Positions 12,601-23,876 of a DNA stretch of 64,000 bases are shown piece by piece. The position numbers and the translations under genes are program-made. Source of the stretch: Paraescarpia echinospica (lineage: Eukaryota > Annelida > Polychaeta > Sabellida > Siboglinidae). Position 1 is the first letter of the stretch, and each line of letters begins with the position of its first letter. The DNA lies in assembly GCA_020002185.1 (NCBI GenBank), contig CM034534.1, positions 19,074,271 to 19,138,270 of the forward strand. The letters run 5' to 3'. Below the pieces are notes generated by a model. The model was not told the origin of the DNA. It was given only the letters and a program-made list of their open reading frames with translations, and ran no database searches.

Positions 12601-12790
12601 TAATATATATATATGTATGTATATATATATATATATATATATACATACATATATATATATATATACATATATACATACATATATAAATATATATATATAC
12701 ATATATATATGTATGTATATATATACATACACACATACACACACATACACACACAAACACACCAACAAACACACACACAAACACATATAT
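12601..12790. repeat. (TA)n and (CA)n microsatellite
   Basis: Alternating TA/TATG runs at 12604-12725 pass into ACACAT/CA runs to about 12790. Every reading frame here gives Y-I-H or C-V repeats, so the open frames have no gene meaning. Confidence 0.95.
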
Positions 12791-12882
12791 AACACAAATA
12801 AATTAATACATACAACACATGCAACTTTAGTATAAAGCCTCACACCGGATATTGCTATAACAATTGCGCATGCGTGTTATAG

Positions 12883-13031
12883 GCGACATCGGCGGTACAC
12901 TGGGACTGCTAATTGGGGCGAGCGTCATAACCCTCTTCGAAGCCGTCGATGTGTTCGCCATCTACTTGGCCACCAGGCGGCGCATTGAGTACGCGCCAAG
13001 AGGGCGATCGTCGAAAGCTGAAAACGGCTAG
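12883..13031 (+). CDS. DEG/ENaC terminal exon with TM2 pore helix
   Basis: Reading from the likely acceptor (AG at 12881-12882) gives GDIGG, then GTLGLLIGASVITLFE, EAVDVFAIYLA, a basic stretch TRRRIEY and the tail to TAG 13029-13031. This is the second transmembrane segment of a DEG/ENaC channel. The conserved glycine before it, the G-A-S selectivity-filter triplet and the acidic residue at its inner end are all present, followed by a short cytoplasmic tail. It is the natural 3' end of the gene whose long exon lies at 101-1661, same strand and no stop. The acceptor has a poor pyrimidine tract, so the exon could start a few codons earlier; the frame is open back to 12861. No polyadenylation signal is obvious just downstream. 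The pore residues look functional. Confidence 0.88.
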
Positions 13032-13411
13032 ATCTCATATCCATCAAAATAATGCAGTAATATGTGAGAAACGATCCGATAAAATGGGCGTCCAACTGGA
13101 AGAGATAAATTAGTGTAAACAAGGTAACGCAATCTAGCGGAAAATACTACGTGAGATTAGAAACAAATGTCAATATTTACTCATGCTCGCCAAGATCAAG
13201 CTTGAACATTTGGAGTAAACTTAACACGCATTTTAACCAACATATATATGCATCAGCTAAATAACTATTGTGAAACAACATTACGTCTTCGTTGCTATAA
13301 AATACATTGGTGTATTGCTCCAAATTTAAAGGGAAATGTACGAAGAAATTTGACATCAATGTAATTGTGTGTAACGTATACTGTCTGTCGATACTATGCT
13401 AGAGAAATTGG
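13032..13411 (+). other. 3' flank of gene 1
   Basis: Holds the likely 3' untranslated region after TAG 13031. I see no perfect AATAAA within 300 bases and no repeat until the TG tract. Confidence 0.4.
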
Positions 13412-13527
<116 letters not shown>

Positions 13528-14239
13528 ATTGTGCATAGAAGTTTATATTATTTATGTTGGAATATTCGTTCCATCATACACATGATATAGACTGTATGTG
13601 TGAACTGCACATGTTCCTCGGAAATGGAGCAGAAGGTGAAATCAACTGCATTGATGTTCTCACACATCTGTACTGCTCTTGTCTTAGATTTAGCCTTGAA
13701 TCATGACACAAAGTATAGTGTTTCACCAAACGTAGGTTTCTGACTTACGCCTCGATTACCAAAGTTTGTATTTCTAGTTTGCTTGTTTCCTATGCTGCTG
13801 ACATGTTATTCTCGGCGATTCTCACTCTTAACAATTTGTAAATGGTGTTGTCACGTATTATTCTTGTTACAATGTGTACATATTTAAAGGTTGTAACTAA
13901 TTGAAAACACTGTTGTATTATTCGCAGCAATGTACGTGGTTTACCGGGTATATAGTATGGCATATATGTTCTTTATGTTCTTTGTCAAGGAAGCATATGC
14001 AGGTTTTATTATCCCATTCATCTAGATCGGGGGCTTTCTTAAAGATGAGTTTGTTCAATAATGCGCGGAATCCAGCCAGTGACACTACAATGTCTTCCTT
14101 GAATGACGCATCACTGGTGGGTGCATAATGTTCATCAAATCATCCTAACAATGTTGAAGGTATACTGCACGCCAAATTGTGTCTAATATATAACAATGTT
14201 CGCAATTTGAAAGGTACGACCCATGAGCATGCAGCTTTT

Positions 14240-15330
14240 GGAAATACTGTGTTTTATAACTTGCTGACAATATTTATTGTCTCACTTCCATCTACCTCCT
14301 CCAAGAACGTAACACTGTTTGACATTTTGTAAATATACAAGTACATACATATTCCAATTTGGTACATTTGGTCCTACGTTTGTAAAGCAATAATTGAATC
14401 CATCAGCAAATAATAATTACGTCTGCTTTATAATTGACACACTATTATTAATAAACGATTTATGATAGTGTGAGTGTAGCAGTTATTGTCACGTGTTACG
14501 TACGTACGTAAGTGCATCATGCAACGTATACAACATTGCTTAGCAAGGCTTTTGACTCGTTGTCTTCGTTTTTTCTCACTCTATGCCACATTTTAACTCT
14601 GTGCAAAGGCTTCCTGTCCGATTTCGTATAATTATTAAGATCTACAATCTAACACATCAGACACTTTGATTTAAGCATTCATCGTATTTGTATTCATTGC
14701 TTACTCTTGTATAATAACCTATCCAGCTTCGATCGCCTTGTTTTGTTCTTCTTTTTCTTCATCTTCTTCTTATTATTATTATTAGTTTTATTCTTATTAT
14801 TAGTAAGTACAGTTTTTTATATATAAAAAAATATAAGAGAGTATAATTTTTATTTATGTGCAATGTGAACAGTATTGAGTTAGTTGCAGTTTCTTGCTAC
14901 CATACAGACTGATCCCTTTTGCAGCTGATGCATTACACTTTTACAAAATTACCGGCCGCCAGGTCCGGCCAGCAAAATAAGAAACGTGTGTCACGCGGAT
15001 ATTATTGTTCGTCTTAAGCATCATTTGGAAATAACTTTCTTAACATTGACCATATCAATATTGTCACAACCTGTATACTTTTGAGTTTTATAAGTTGTTG
15101 ACAATATGTGTTATCTCACTTGCATCTACCCCCTCCTAGAATGTAATGCTTTGTTTGATATTTTGTAAATAATCAAGTACACACATATTCCCATTTGGTA
15201 CATTTAGTCCTAAGTTTGTAAAGAAATATTTCAATCCATCAGCAAACAATAATGATGTCTTATTTATAATTGTCACACTATTATTAATAAACGATTTTTT
15301 TTAAATTGAATGTAGTAGTTGTTTTCTTGT
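14240..15330 (+). repeat. Duplicated AT-rich segment in two local copies
   Basis: The sequence from about 14250 (TTATAACTTGCTGACAATAT... AATAAACGATTT) is repeated at about 15090-15300 and again at 26610-26830, each time followed by a TG-rich or ACGT-rich tract and an L2 3' end. A unit of flank plus L2 tail was thus copied tandemly and later carried to 26 kb. The intervening 13527-14240 holds nothing I recognise. Confidence 0.7.
14560..14860 (+). mobile_element. L2-type LINE 3' end (copy a)
   Basis: Reads as a degraded SLHWLPVRFRI block (GCTTCCTGTCCGATTTCG near 14610) followed by AYSL-type sequence and, after a gap, a TTATTATTATTA tail near 14770-14800. It is shorter and more decayed than the copy at 15.45 kb. 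A 240-bp part (14740-14990) is nearly identical to 26280-26520. Confidence 0.55.
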
Positions 15331-15400
15331 GTGTGTGTAAGTGTGTGTGCGTGTGTGTGTATGTGTATGCGCGCGTGTCTGTGGGTGCGTGTGCACGGGC
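15330..15400. repeat. (TG)n microsatellite with GCGC interruptions
   Basis: GT-rich tract preceding the L2 fragment. The same arrangement recurs at 26900-26990. Confidence 0.9.
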
Positions 15401-15439
15401 GTACGTACGTGCATGATGCACGTGTATAACATTGCTTAC

Positions 15440-15960
15440 ATTTTGTCTCGTTCTCCGCGTTTTTCTCACTCTGTGCCACATTCGAACTCTCTTCAATGGC
15501 TTACTGTTCGATTTCGTATATGTGTTAAGGTATGTGCCATCTAGCACATAAAACACTTTCGATTAAGCAATCATCATATTTATATTCATTGCTTGCTCTT
15601 GTATAAAAACCTATCCAGCTTCAATCGCCTTGTTCTCGAGTCACCACTAACATTGGAACTAGTGGTTTTTTTTTGCCTCACCAACTCTTTGGAATGTGAT
15701 CCCTCTTAGCATTAGCTCAACTGAAAATACATTACAAAATTGTCGTCATTTAAAAACTTATCTTTATGACCTTGCTTATCCACCATTGATCCCTTGCGTA
15801 TCCATCCATATGTTGACGTCTTTAATACCGCTTATCGATTCTGAGAGTCATCAACCCTACTGTCTTGATGCGCCTCTAAGCTTTGTTTCAAAGATTTCGG
15901 CGCAATATATGTTACTTTATTATTATTGTTATCATTGTTAACATTATTATTAAGTCGACG
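15440..15960 (+). mobile_element. L2-type LINE 3' end (copy b)
   Basis: The + strand encodes SRSPRFSHSVPHSNSLQWL and VRFRI near 15455-15520, a degraded middle, then LKTYLYDLAYPPL near 15755. It ends in the TTATTATTATTG tail at 15915-15950. Same family as 2780-3530 (minus) and 27050-27580 (plus). Too short and broken to be active. Confidence 0.75.
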
Positions 15961-15996
15961 ATCTGCTACATTTGCGCGTATTCTGACAATGGCAAC

Positions 15997-16000
<4 letters not shown>

Positions 16001-16062
<62 letters not shown>
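16001..16062. repeat. (TA)n microsatellite
   Basis: About 60 bp of pure TA directly following the L2 tail. Y-I repeats in all frames. Confidence 0.95.
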
Positions 16063-16067
<5 letters not shown>

Positions 16068-16069
16068 CA

Positions 16070-16215
16070 TACAATGCATCATAGAATGGAGCCGAAATAT
16101 GATACAAGGAAGCCAACATAAGAACAAGAAACATAAAAGAAGCCGTGTAGATCAGAAAGACCAAAACACCAATCAATCGAGAGAGGGAATTACGAACTTG
16201 TCACATGTATTTGGC
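16070..16215 (+). mobile_element. Penelope-like element tail fragment (family 2)
   Basis: Short + strand remnant of the last codons of a Penelope-like ORF: IIEWS near 16078, then sequence matching the NIKEAVWIRRTKTPINRERG-type tail in broken frames (ACCAAAACACCAATCAATCG near 16160). The same tail is clearer at 22990-23080 and 52950-53030. Confidence 0.6.
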
Positions 16216-16904
16216 GCGTACTTCCGATATTCAGCATTGAGGAAATACCACATGGAACGGTGTTTTCCACATATTCCAGCAGGCACCTTTCTGATATGGA
16301 TATGATAAATATCACAATGATTTGAAAACATTTGTCCCTGCTGTGTTGTGCTTGATTCTCTTTCTTCCTCCTAGCACAGTGCCTTGCAGGATGGTCTTTG
16401 CGAAGCAGTTGATCTTGTATCGTGACCATGCTAATGTGGCTTCCGTTTCGTGGCTGTGGTCAGGATGTCTACAAAGGGTTCGATGGCTTTCTTAATTATA
16501 ATACATAATCAATGCGACCTGACGATCCCGAGAACTAATAGCGTGAGGACAATGTGTTCCTTGTCTCACTTCCATTCCTATCGTTGTTTTGCATTTTGTA
16601 ATTTTGAATACGTTTCTTTTCTTTATGTGATTTATTCCTTTCATCTATCAAAGTATGGTATTACGTTTTCTTATTCTGCATTCAAACATTTGTTTGCATT
16701 TGTATCAGTGCAATATCAACGTCTATTCATATCCAATGGAACACGCGTTGCAAAGGTGGCATCTCCACGACGCGTTGTTAATTATTGCAAGCGCAATGAT
16801 AAATAAATGTCACCTAGGCAATTATACTGCCATTTCGAAATGTCAACAAAATGTCAATGAAACATTAGCATAGCTTCTACCAAATGCCAAAGGCAACGCG
16901 CCAT

Positions 16905-17105
16905 TTTATTAGCGTCGACAACCATAACACGTACATCCTACATACTCACATCGAATAGTGTTTAGTTTGAGGCAGTGCTTTGTTAGGAACTGACAAAGAG
17001 AAACAAATCCTGAACTCAGAGTCAATAGTGCCAGTAGAAAAGCCTGATGACAACGGTTGTGAATCGAGTTAGACAATAGAACATTGGAGAGGTTCACTAG
17101 ATTCC
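16905..17105 (+). pseudogene. DEG/ENaC exon-1 relic (copy 1)
   Basis: Alignable by eye to the intact promoter and exon 1 at 54950-55150: GCGTCGAC (16912), AGTGTTTAGTTTGA (16957), then homologues of the GACAGAAGAGAC, GGATGTGACTCGA and GAGAAAGGAACATT blocks. The start codon is gone and several stops interrupt the frame. The following 17110-17480 is the former intron 1 and is duplicated at 28640-28950. A dead 5' end of one unit of the channel-gene array. Confidence 0.7.
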
Positions 17106-17490
17106 AGGTTCAAATCGTTTTCCTGTTAAAGCTATGTAGATTGAATTTACTTTTCTCTTGTAATGCTTCTAGACGTGTTATTTCAATAAGAACCAGATTA
17201 CTCTTATTTGGGAAGAAATAGATTTTGAAATAACCTAAACCTCCTAAATCCACCACGGTAAAACATAGAGAAACGTTTTTAAATCCTTTAGTAAACACGT
17301 AACAACCGTCACATGCCCTACAGACAAGGGTCGTGTCAGATAGTAGCGAATGTGATGTAACGTATTCCAAACAAAGGTCCACGCCAACAACCACTTTCAA
17401 GAGGAGATGATTTACAGCACTAACTAGATATAAAATAAAACATGTTAAACCTTCGGAAAATAAGCTTGTTGTGCAAGATTGTATCGGCAC

Positions 17491-17817
17491 AAAGCATTAA
17501 ATTTCACTTTGAAAAAAGTTTCCTGAAGCGCTGTCTCCGTGTCAACCTGTACCATGCATCGCCATCGGTTTGATCAAACTACTCGATCGTATTGGAAATT
17601 GAATTCGTATTATCATATATGTACTAGCCAACACTTCTTCCAACTGACTATATATAGTGTGTTGAATATGAATTGATAGCGAAAACAAGTGATCAGCAAA
17701 CAATGGAGGACTTAAAATAATTAAGAAGAAGCTGGTGGTGGATCGGTAAGAATGGGAGTATAACAGTTCGCAAAGAAAGCAGATGCTCACAGAGAGGAGA
17801 ATGAAAGCGAAAGATTT
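17491..17817. other. Unassigned stretch before CR1 tail
   Basis: No gene, repeat unit or element end recognised in this interval. Confidence 0.5.
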
Positions 17818-17869
17818 TAACAAGATTTAACAAGATTGCCACCAGAGAATTAACTCTAGGTGGCAGGTG

Positions 17870-20604
17870 GACAAGGAAGCCCTTTGGCTTATCGAGAGTC
17901 CGACCCTTTTATCTATGTGTATCCCGCCCGCCTGAGGTATGTGTCGATTTTATTTTTAAACATATTCTCGCTACCAGCACCCACACAATCAGCAGATAAT
18001 CTGTTCCATTCATTTACAGTCCTTTGTGAAAATGAAAACTTTCTTATATCTAATCTACTCTGCTCCTTTGCTAATGTAACTTCATGTCCTCTAGTCCTTC
18101 AATCTTTCTTAATTGAATTTTTTTTATTTCTATCAATATTTTCATAACCATTCAATATTTTAAACACTTCTATATGATCTCCTCTCAGTCTCCTTTTTCC
18201 TTATACGTTATGTTTCGCCTAATTAATCCAAGGATTTGATTTCCCTTTGAAGCTGCAATTCCGCACTGCTCTGAAACCTTCATATCAGCACTAATGGTTA
18301 ACCCTAAGTCCTTTTCTTTTACAGTAGTACTTAGTACAGTACCCCCCATTGTATATTCTGCCTCTTCGTTCACATGTCCTGTGTGGAGGCATTTACATTT
18401 CCCAAAATTGAACAGCATTTGCCATTTTTCAGACCATTTGATCAACCTGTCAAGATCATCTTGTAAATGCTGTCTATCTCCATCACTTTTAATCCTTCTA
18501 AACACTTTTGTATCATCCGCAAATTTCAACACCTTGCTTGTTATTTCATCATCCAAATCGTTGATATATATAAATAATTATATAGGTCCTAATACTGATC
18601 CCAGTGGTACCCCACTCAATACCGATTTCCAGTTTGAAGCCTCCCCATCAACTACTACACGTTGTCTTCTGTCAATCGGCCATTGTTCTATCCAGTTTAT
18701 TATACCATTTCCTATGCCATGGGCCTTTAGTTTCAGCAGTAATCTTTGATGTGGTACTTTGTCGAAAGCTTTTTGAAAATCTAAGTAGACGAAATTTACT
18801 GTTGATCCCTCATCTACCCACTTAGTGATGTCTTCCAAAAAACATATTTGTTAAGCATGACCTTGCTTTAAAAAACCATGTTGAGATGGGTTGATCAAGT
18901 TTTATTTAACAAGAAAATCCACCATGTGATCTTTAATTAATCTTTCTAATAATGTGCAAATCACTGATGTTAAACTCACTGGTCTATAATTCTCTGACTT
19001 GTTTCTCGAACCTTTTTTAAATAACGGTATAATGTTTGCCTCTTTCCATTCTAAAGGAACCACTCCCTCTTCTAATGACAAATTGAAAACTGTTGCAAGC
19101 GGTACGCTAATTTGTTCTACAATTTCCAATAGTAGTTTGGGCGGAATCCCATCCACTCCAGGTGATTTATTATCCTTCATAGCCCTTATTTTCTTAGCTA
19201 CCATTTCTGGGGTTACAATTAATTGTCATAAATAGTCTGAATCTGCCCCCTTGAACTTAGCCTCTGGTACTGGCAGTGAACTAATATCCTCTCTGGTAAA
19301 CACTGAACTAAAGTACTCATTCAGGTCTTCTGCCATTAAGAATCCCTCTGATATTATATTTCCAGCACTATCTTCTAGAGGACCGACCTTATTTTGAACT
19401 TTCTGTTTGCTTCGAACATATGCATAAAAACTCTTGCTGTCATGTTTTATATTACTAGCTAATTGTTGTTCATAGCTTCCCTTTGAATTTCTAATTTCAG
19501 CTGTAGCTTGGTTAAGTGCTTCTTTATAACTGTTGTATTCTTCATCATTTCCAGTACATCTATATGACTTCCACATCATTTGGTTATATTTATTTTTTCT
19601 AATGGCTTCTTTCGATAAGTGTTTCTTTTTGGACCGTTTCCCTTGTTTTTTGAAGGGTACAAATTTGTCGACTATGCACTTAATTTCACTCTTTAATATA
19701 TTCCAGCATTCTGTTGCTGTCTTATTTTGCAGTGTGTTATTCCTGTCTATCTTTGCTAAAGATTTCCTCATGTCCTTATATCTTCCTTTGTGGAAATTTC
19801 TCCTATACTGCTTTTTACTATTCCTTTCTGATTTTACTTTGATGGTAAAATGTATCTGGTTGTGATCGCTACTCCCCAGTGGCTCACGTATCTTGACATT
19901 GTCAACTAATTCATTCTGTGAGGACAAAACTATGTCTAACACATTCTCACCCCTGGTTGGTTCTAGCACATGTTGAGAAAGGAAAGTATCTTGAACTAAC
20001 ACTAAAAACTTGTGGTCCTCACTCCCCATACTCTGAAGAGATTTCCATTGTATATGCCTGTGGTTAAAATCCCCCATAATAATACAGTCCCGTTTGCTTA
20101 CTTCCCTTATAGCGTTTTTATTTTTTCATTCTCTTCTATGCTTATGTTTGGACTTCGATAAACTAACCCAACTGTTAACGTTGAGTTATATGTAACTATG
20201 TTACACCAAACAGCTTCTTCGCAATCTGCTTCTCTTTCTAATTTTGTTTCATAAGCCTGGATAGATTCTTTAATATATAAAATAACTCCACTTCCCTTTC
20301 TTCCTATTCTATCTTTTCTAAACATTACATATCCTGTCAATCCCAATTCGGCATCTGATATATCGGTGGTGGTCCAGGATTCGGTTATACCTATTATATG
20401 AGGGTCAATATCTTCTACCATAATGTTTAGTTCATTTCTTTTGTTTACTATACTCCTTGCATTTAAACACACACATTTATATCCAGCTTCAGAAGAGTTT
20501 TCGAGACTATTATTTGCTGATTTATTTGTGCTGTCTTTATCTTTGCCTTCATTTTCAGGCTTTTCTGTGAGTCCCCCCTGCGAATCTAGTTTAAATAGAT
20601 GCAA
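17870..20604 (-). pseudogene. CR1 ORF2: endonuclease-reverse transcriptase, broken
   Basis: Encodes the protein that nicks target DNA and copies the element RNA into it. From the start (MHLFKLDSQGG, 20604): CVCLNARSIVNKRNEL, IIGITESW and KGSGVILYI of the AP-type endonuclease. After a frame change near 20090 come MGDFNHRHIQWKS and GSSDHNQI. The reverse transcriptase reads NKSPGVDGIPPKLL, YRPVSLTSV, FVYLDFQKAFDKVPH, GSVLGPI and LKFADDTKVFRR (catalytic ADD), then KDLGLTISADMKVSEQC. The C-terminal block KFSFSQRTVNEWN lies near 18020. In-frame stops occur at about 19226, 18902, 18855 and 18578. All catalytic blocks are recognisable, yet the frame cannot be translated through. Confidence 0.85.
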
Positions 20605-21805
20605 CCTGTCCCAATGTCAGCAGATCGCAGCAGGTTCTCTGAGAAAACTGCTGCCCCCTTTCCACTAAGATGGAGGCCATCTCTCATGTACATGTCTTCC
20701 CTCCCAACAAAGTATCCCCATAAATCTGTGAATCCCACCCCCTCTTCTTCACACATCTGCTGAACTAATGCGTTGATCGCCATCCTCTTGCAGTTTCTAT
20801 ACGTTGCCCCCCTTCCTCCCATTTCTGGCAAAATTCCTGACATAATAACCTGTTTAACTCTTGTCTTCTTTAGCTTCCTCACTAACTTTCTATACTTCTG
20901 TACTATCGCAGTTTTTCCCTCCCTGTCTGCATTATTTGTTCCTACATGTACCAGTATAGATCCCCCTTGCCATGTCCCAATACCTTCTCTACCCTGTCAG
21001 TGACATGTTCAATTCTAGCACCCGGTAGACAAACAACGACGTCTTTCCCCTCGCTCAGTGTCTTGTCCGTCTTTCTCATAATGGAGTCGCCCATAAACAC
21101 CCTCTCTTTCCGCATTGCCCCCTCAATCACTGCCTTAGAATAGCTCCTTCTTCGGTTTGCATCTGTCTGGTTGTTCTCTTTCCCCCCTGTCGTCTTCTCT
21201 CCTGTCCCATTCTCTTCCGATCCATTCTTTCCTGTCGCTTTTTCTCTTGTCACCTTTCCTCCTGTCAGCGTCCCTTTTATCGACTTCTCTTCTATCACAT
21301 TTGCTCTCACTTCCTTTCGTCCCTTCATCTTTCGTCCCATCTCATTTTCTTCTTTCCTCTCCCGTCCCATCTTCCCTCCCTCCTTCTCTACGGTCACTTT
21401 CTTCCCTGTCACCTTCACGCTTGTCACGTTTTCTGTTGTCGATTTTCCAATGTCTTCCCCTCCAATCACCTTCCCTCCTCTCAATCTCCTTTCATCAATT
21501 TTCTTGCCACTGCTATTCTCCTTCAGTATTGCAGTATTCTCACCTCTCTCCCTGTCGTCTCTCTCCATTCGACCTGCCTCCTTGCTAATTCCCATCTCCA
21601 TTCCCTTCACAATATCTGTCAACCTAACTATATCCTGCTGCAGACACTCCACCTTCCAACACCCAATGCACTGAAAGGTGAATCCTTCTTCCATGGTTTC
21701 TGCCCATGACTTCCCACAGCCGGACAATGCAAAATCTACCCAGCTGTGGCAGTGATCACACACCAAGTGTCGCTTTGCCTTCACTTGCCGTTTGCAAGGC
21801 GCCAT
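20586..21805 (-). pseudogene. CR1 ORF1: PHD-like finger plus SGNH esterase, one frameshift
   Basis: Starts MAPCKRQVKAKRHLVCDHCH at 21805. The first ~50 residues have a C-x2-C-H...C...C-x2-C pattern like a PHD/treble-clef finger. A low-complexity basic linker with repeated GKVTG/GKK units follows (about 21150-21550). The last part has the blocks of a GDSL/SGNH hydrolase: block I VFMGDSIM (catalytic Ser, ~21085), block III LVHVGTNN (~20950) and block V RDGLHLSGKG (Asp and His, ~20660). One base is missing near 20965, so blocks I and III lie in different frames. Esterase domains are known in ORF1 of CR1/L2-type LINEs and are thought to aid membrane or chromatin association; the role here is inferred. 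The ORF2 start overlaps the ORF1 stop. Confidence 0.8.
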
Positions 21806-22359
21806 ATCCCGATCAGAATTTATTTAATAACTTAACTAACTTAGTCTTTATAAAGACTGTTTCCTGTGTACTACAGCACACTTTAGGTTACAAATTTCAG
21901 TTACACAGCCGACTATTTATCCTGTCACGAACGATAACATTACCGGTAGTGACCTAATTTAAATACAATCAATTACGTTACGTTACGCCGCCCGACTATC
22001 GCCCTTGCTTAGTTTTAACAACAATGCTACCTAATCAAAATATCTAGCGAGTGCTGGCTTACACAGATATTATCTTAGGTAAGAAGTTTGATGGTTGTTA
22101 CTTTATCTCCTATATATTCTACCACATAATCAGGTTTGTTAAATCTTGTTTACAACTTACCGAAGGCTAAGTGAGTTACTCTATTATCACTCACTATACT
22201 AAGGTGTTCTAAAATACTTTAACTAACTAACTTTAAGCACAGCTGCTACTCAATATGTGTTTATTGCAACTTTATGAATGATATTAAGGCAAGAATTATA
22301 CTTATCAATCTGTAATTCCACTTGTTTATCAACTTTTCTGCACCACCAATTTCTACGAT

Positions 22360-23120
22360 CTATCTCCGCCAAATATAGCCTCGATAGAGGGGAATGAAGA
22401 CAGTTGGGGTAGAGACCAGGGGAATATCAATGAGCGATAAACATAAATCGAGGATCAGAATCGTCGCCAGCATCAGCACTGACTGACAGGGAAACAAGAG
22501 GATAAAAACTAGGAAACAGCCAAGACAACGAGGATGTCTCGAATGAGAGCCAGGAACGTTGTAGCCTCGCTTGGCAGGCGTTTTTCCACGACCCCCGAAA
22601 AGTCATGCAATCATACCATTTCGCGCGTAGGAAAGGGGAACGTCACAGCAGGGAAGGCACTCAAAGTATATGCATAATACAGTTGTGTTTGATTGCTGAA
22701 CGTTCTTATGGACACTTGATGTTTATGCAAACGATTTATTTTTAGGCACACATTGCAAGACTGAATTTGCCAAAATATGGGGTGGCAACAGTCATGCGTC
22801 CTCATACCTCAGGCGCCCGGTACAACCAAAGGATAAAGTGGAGCCAGTGCGAACTGGTGAATCAAAAATAGCATATAAGAACTGCAGTGCTAGGTATACT
22901 GGGGAGACGAGAATATTGTAGAAAACGAGACTTGAGAAACATAAAAAGGAAGTTGACAACGCAAATAAGAGTAAGAGTAGACAATGAAACCAACATAAGA
23001 AAATGAAACATAAAAGAAGCCGTAATAATTACAAAGGCCAAAACACCAATCAATCGAGAGAGGGGAAATGCGAACTCAGTTGTCACATGTATTTAATAAA
23101 TTGGTATGCTACTTTAACGA
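22360..23120 (+). mobile_element. Penelope-like element fragment (family 2, copy a)
   Basis: Decayed + strand copy of the same segment found at 51870-53100. GTAGCCTCGCTTGGCAGGCG (22561), TACCTCAGGCGCCCGG (22804) and the reading TRLEKHKKEVDNAN near 22925 are shared. The last is the distal part of the GIY-YIG endonuclease of Penelope-like retroelements. The YIG region itself reads as SARYTGETRIL. Several stops break it. It ends near 23090 with a C-terminal tail like that at 16.1 kb. Confidence 0.7.
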
Positions 23121-23224
23121 AATACTACAACTACAAGGTAAAACAACGTATTGGATGTCAAAAAGAAACTGTTTGCAGAATAATTATGTTTGATTTTATA
23201 TATCTCGCTTCTTTTATTCATCTT

Positions 23225-23500
23225 GTTCTCCATTCCGACAACAGTCCATAAACTCGGTCTCCTCCTAGTCCACGACGCCCACGTGTGAACCTAGAACGTT
23301 ATGGTCGCCGGGCGTTTGCTTGTGCTGGGCCGACATTGTGGAACTATCTGCCACTAGAATTGCATGCAAATGAGAACATTATGCAGTTAAGGAAACTACC
23401 GAAAACAATTATTTTCTCGAATTAATATAGTTAGACGTAATCTAACGTTTGTATTATGTGTACATACAGTTTTATTTAGTTATTGGTTTTATATCACTTA
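23225..23500 (+). mobile_element. LINE 3' end (family N, copy a)
   Basis: The + strand reads RPRRPRVNLERYGRRAFACA, AGPTLWNYLPLELHANENI and LRKLPKTIIFS followed by a stop near 23422, the C-terminus of an L2/CR1-like LINE, and then a conserved 3' untranslated stretch (TTGTATTATGTGTACATACAG). Copies with the same junction lie at 46470, 53175 and 54180, each just upstream of channel exons. They were carried along by duplications of the locus and are not all independent insertions. Confidence 0.7.
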
Positions 23501-23688
23501 ACCCCATTGTAGGCGGCATAACAACTGCTGTTGCAATTACTAGAGAATAGCACATCTATAAATGATGCATGTTAGATGCGTAACAAATGCAGATGTCGTG
23601 TCAATTCTGGATAATCATAATTGATTATCTACATACAAATGCTACAGATTAAACGCTAATGTGTTGTAAAACTGTTCTCTGCTGGGAG

Positions 23689-23876
23689 ATCAACTTGCCA
23701 GCAGCTCAGTCTGATTGCGTGGACGTCCAAAAGCTGCGCTATTTTGATCACAACTCGCAGGCGGCCTGCTTCAGGGAATGCGTCGCGAACGTCATCGTGA
23801 AAACATGTGGCTGTAGAGATAGCTACATGCCACAGCTTAGCCAATGTTTATATAATCACAGTTCACTCTCAGTCTG
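23689..23876 (+). pseudogene. DEG/ENaC cysteine-rich exon, open reading frame
   Basis: Codes for the cysteine-rich thumb region of a DEG/ENaC subunit. INLPA follows the probable acceptor (AG 23687-23688). SDCVDVQKLRYFDHN, then ACFREC, VANVIVKTCGCRDSYMP and a further cysteine match the family order C...YF...C-x3-C...C-x-C...YMP. The frame is open up to the probable donor (CTG|gtagat at 23877). The exon itself looks sound, but I find no TM1 or TM2 exon for it, and the next exon of the unit (25883) is truncated, so the gene is probably dead. The paralogue at 46856 has lost two cysteines and is frameshifted. The exact 3' splice border is uncertain, because the phase does not match the next exon. 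Confidence 0.7.

Larger units (their letters stand above)
14465..17490 (+). repeat. Segmental duplication A, copy 1
   Basis: This 3-kb block recurs at about 26280-28955: the TTCTTCTTTTTCTTCATC stretch, the L2 3' end, the GTCGACAATCTGCTAC stretch, the segment with the exon-1 relic and the intron after it, all in the same order and orientation. The copies differ by insertions (TA tract and Penelope tail only here) and by scattered substitutions. Confidence 0.75.
17818..22350 (-). mobile_element. Near-complete CR1-type LINE
   Basis: A two-ORF non-LTR retrotransposon on the minus strand. Its 3' end carries the short direct repeat AACAAGATTT twice at 17820-17842, the usual CR1-style terminus. ORF2 covers about 17900-20604 and ORF1 20586-21805, so the two ORFs overlap slightly. 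21806-22350 is probably 5' untranslated region, since the duplicated array sequence resumes near 22360. A + strand copy of the 3' end, including the repeat TTGTTAAATC, lies at 62936-63275. Several stops and two frameshifts make it inactive, but its structure is the best preserved in the window. Confidence 0.85.

Noticed and set aside
12523..12843. Several overlapping open frames rich in Y-I or C-V
   Set aside because: They translate TA and CA microsatellites. The same applies at 13396, 15284, 24802, 26839, 28923, 45284, 48116 and 61215.
14500..14515. ACGTACGTACGT as a regulatory palindrome
   Set aside because: Occurs in the duplicated L2-flanking units (also 15402 and 27001) as simple sequence. 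No functional evidence.
21157..21674. Ser/Pro/Phe-rich + strand frames
   Set aside because: Antisense of the repetitive basic linker of CR1 ORF1.
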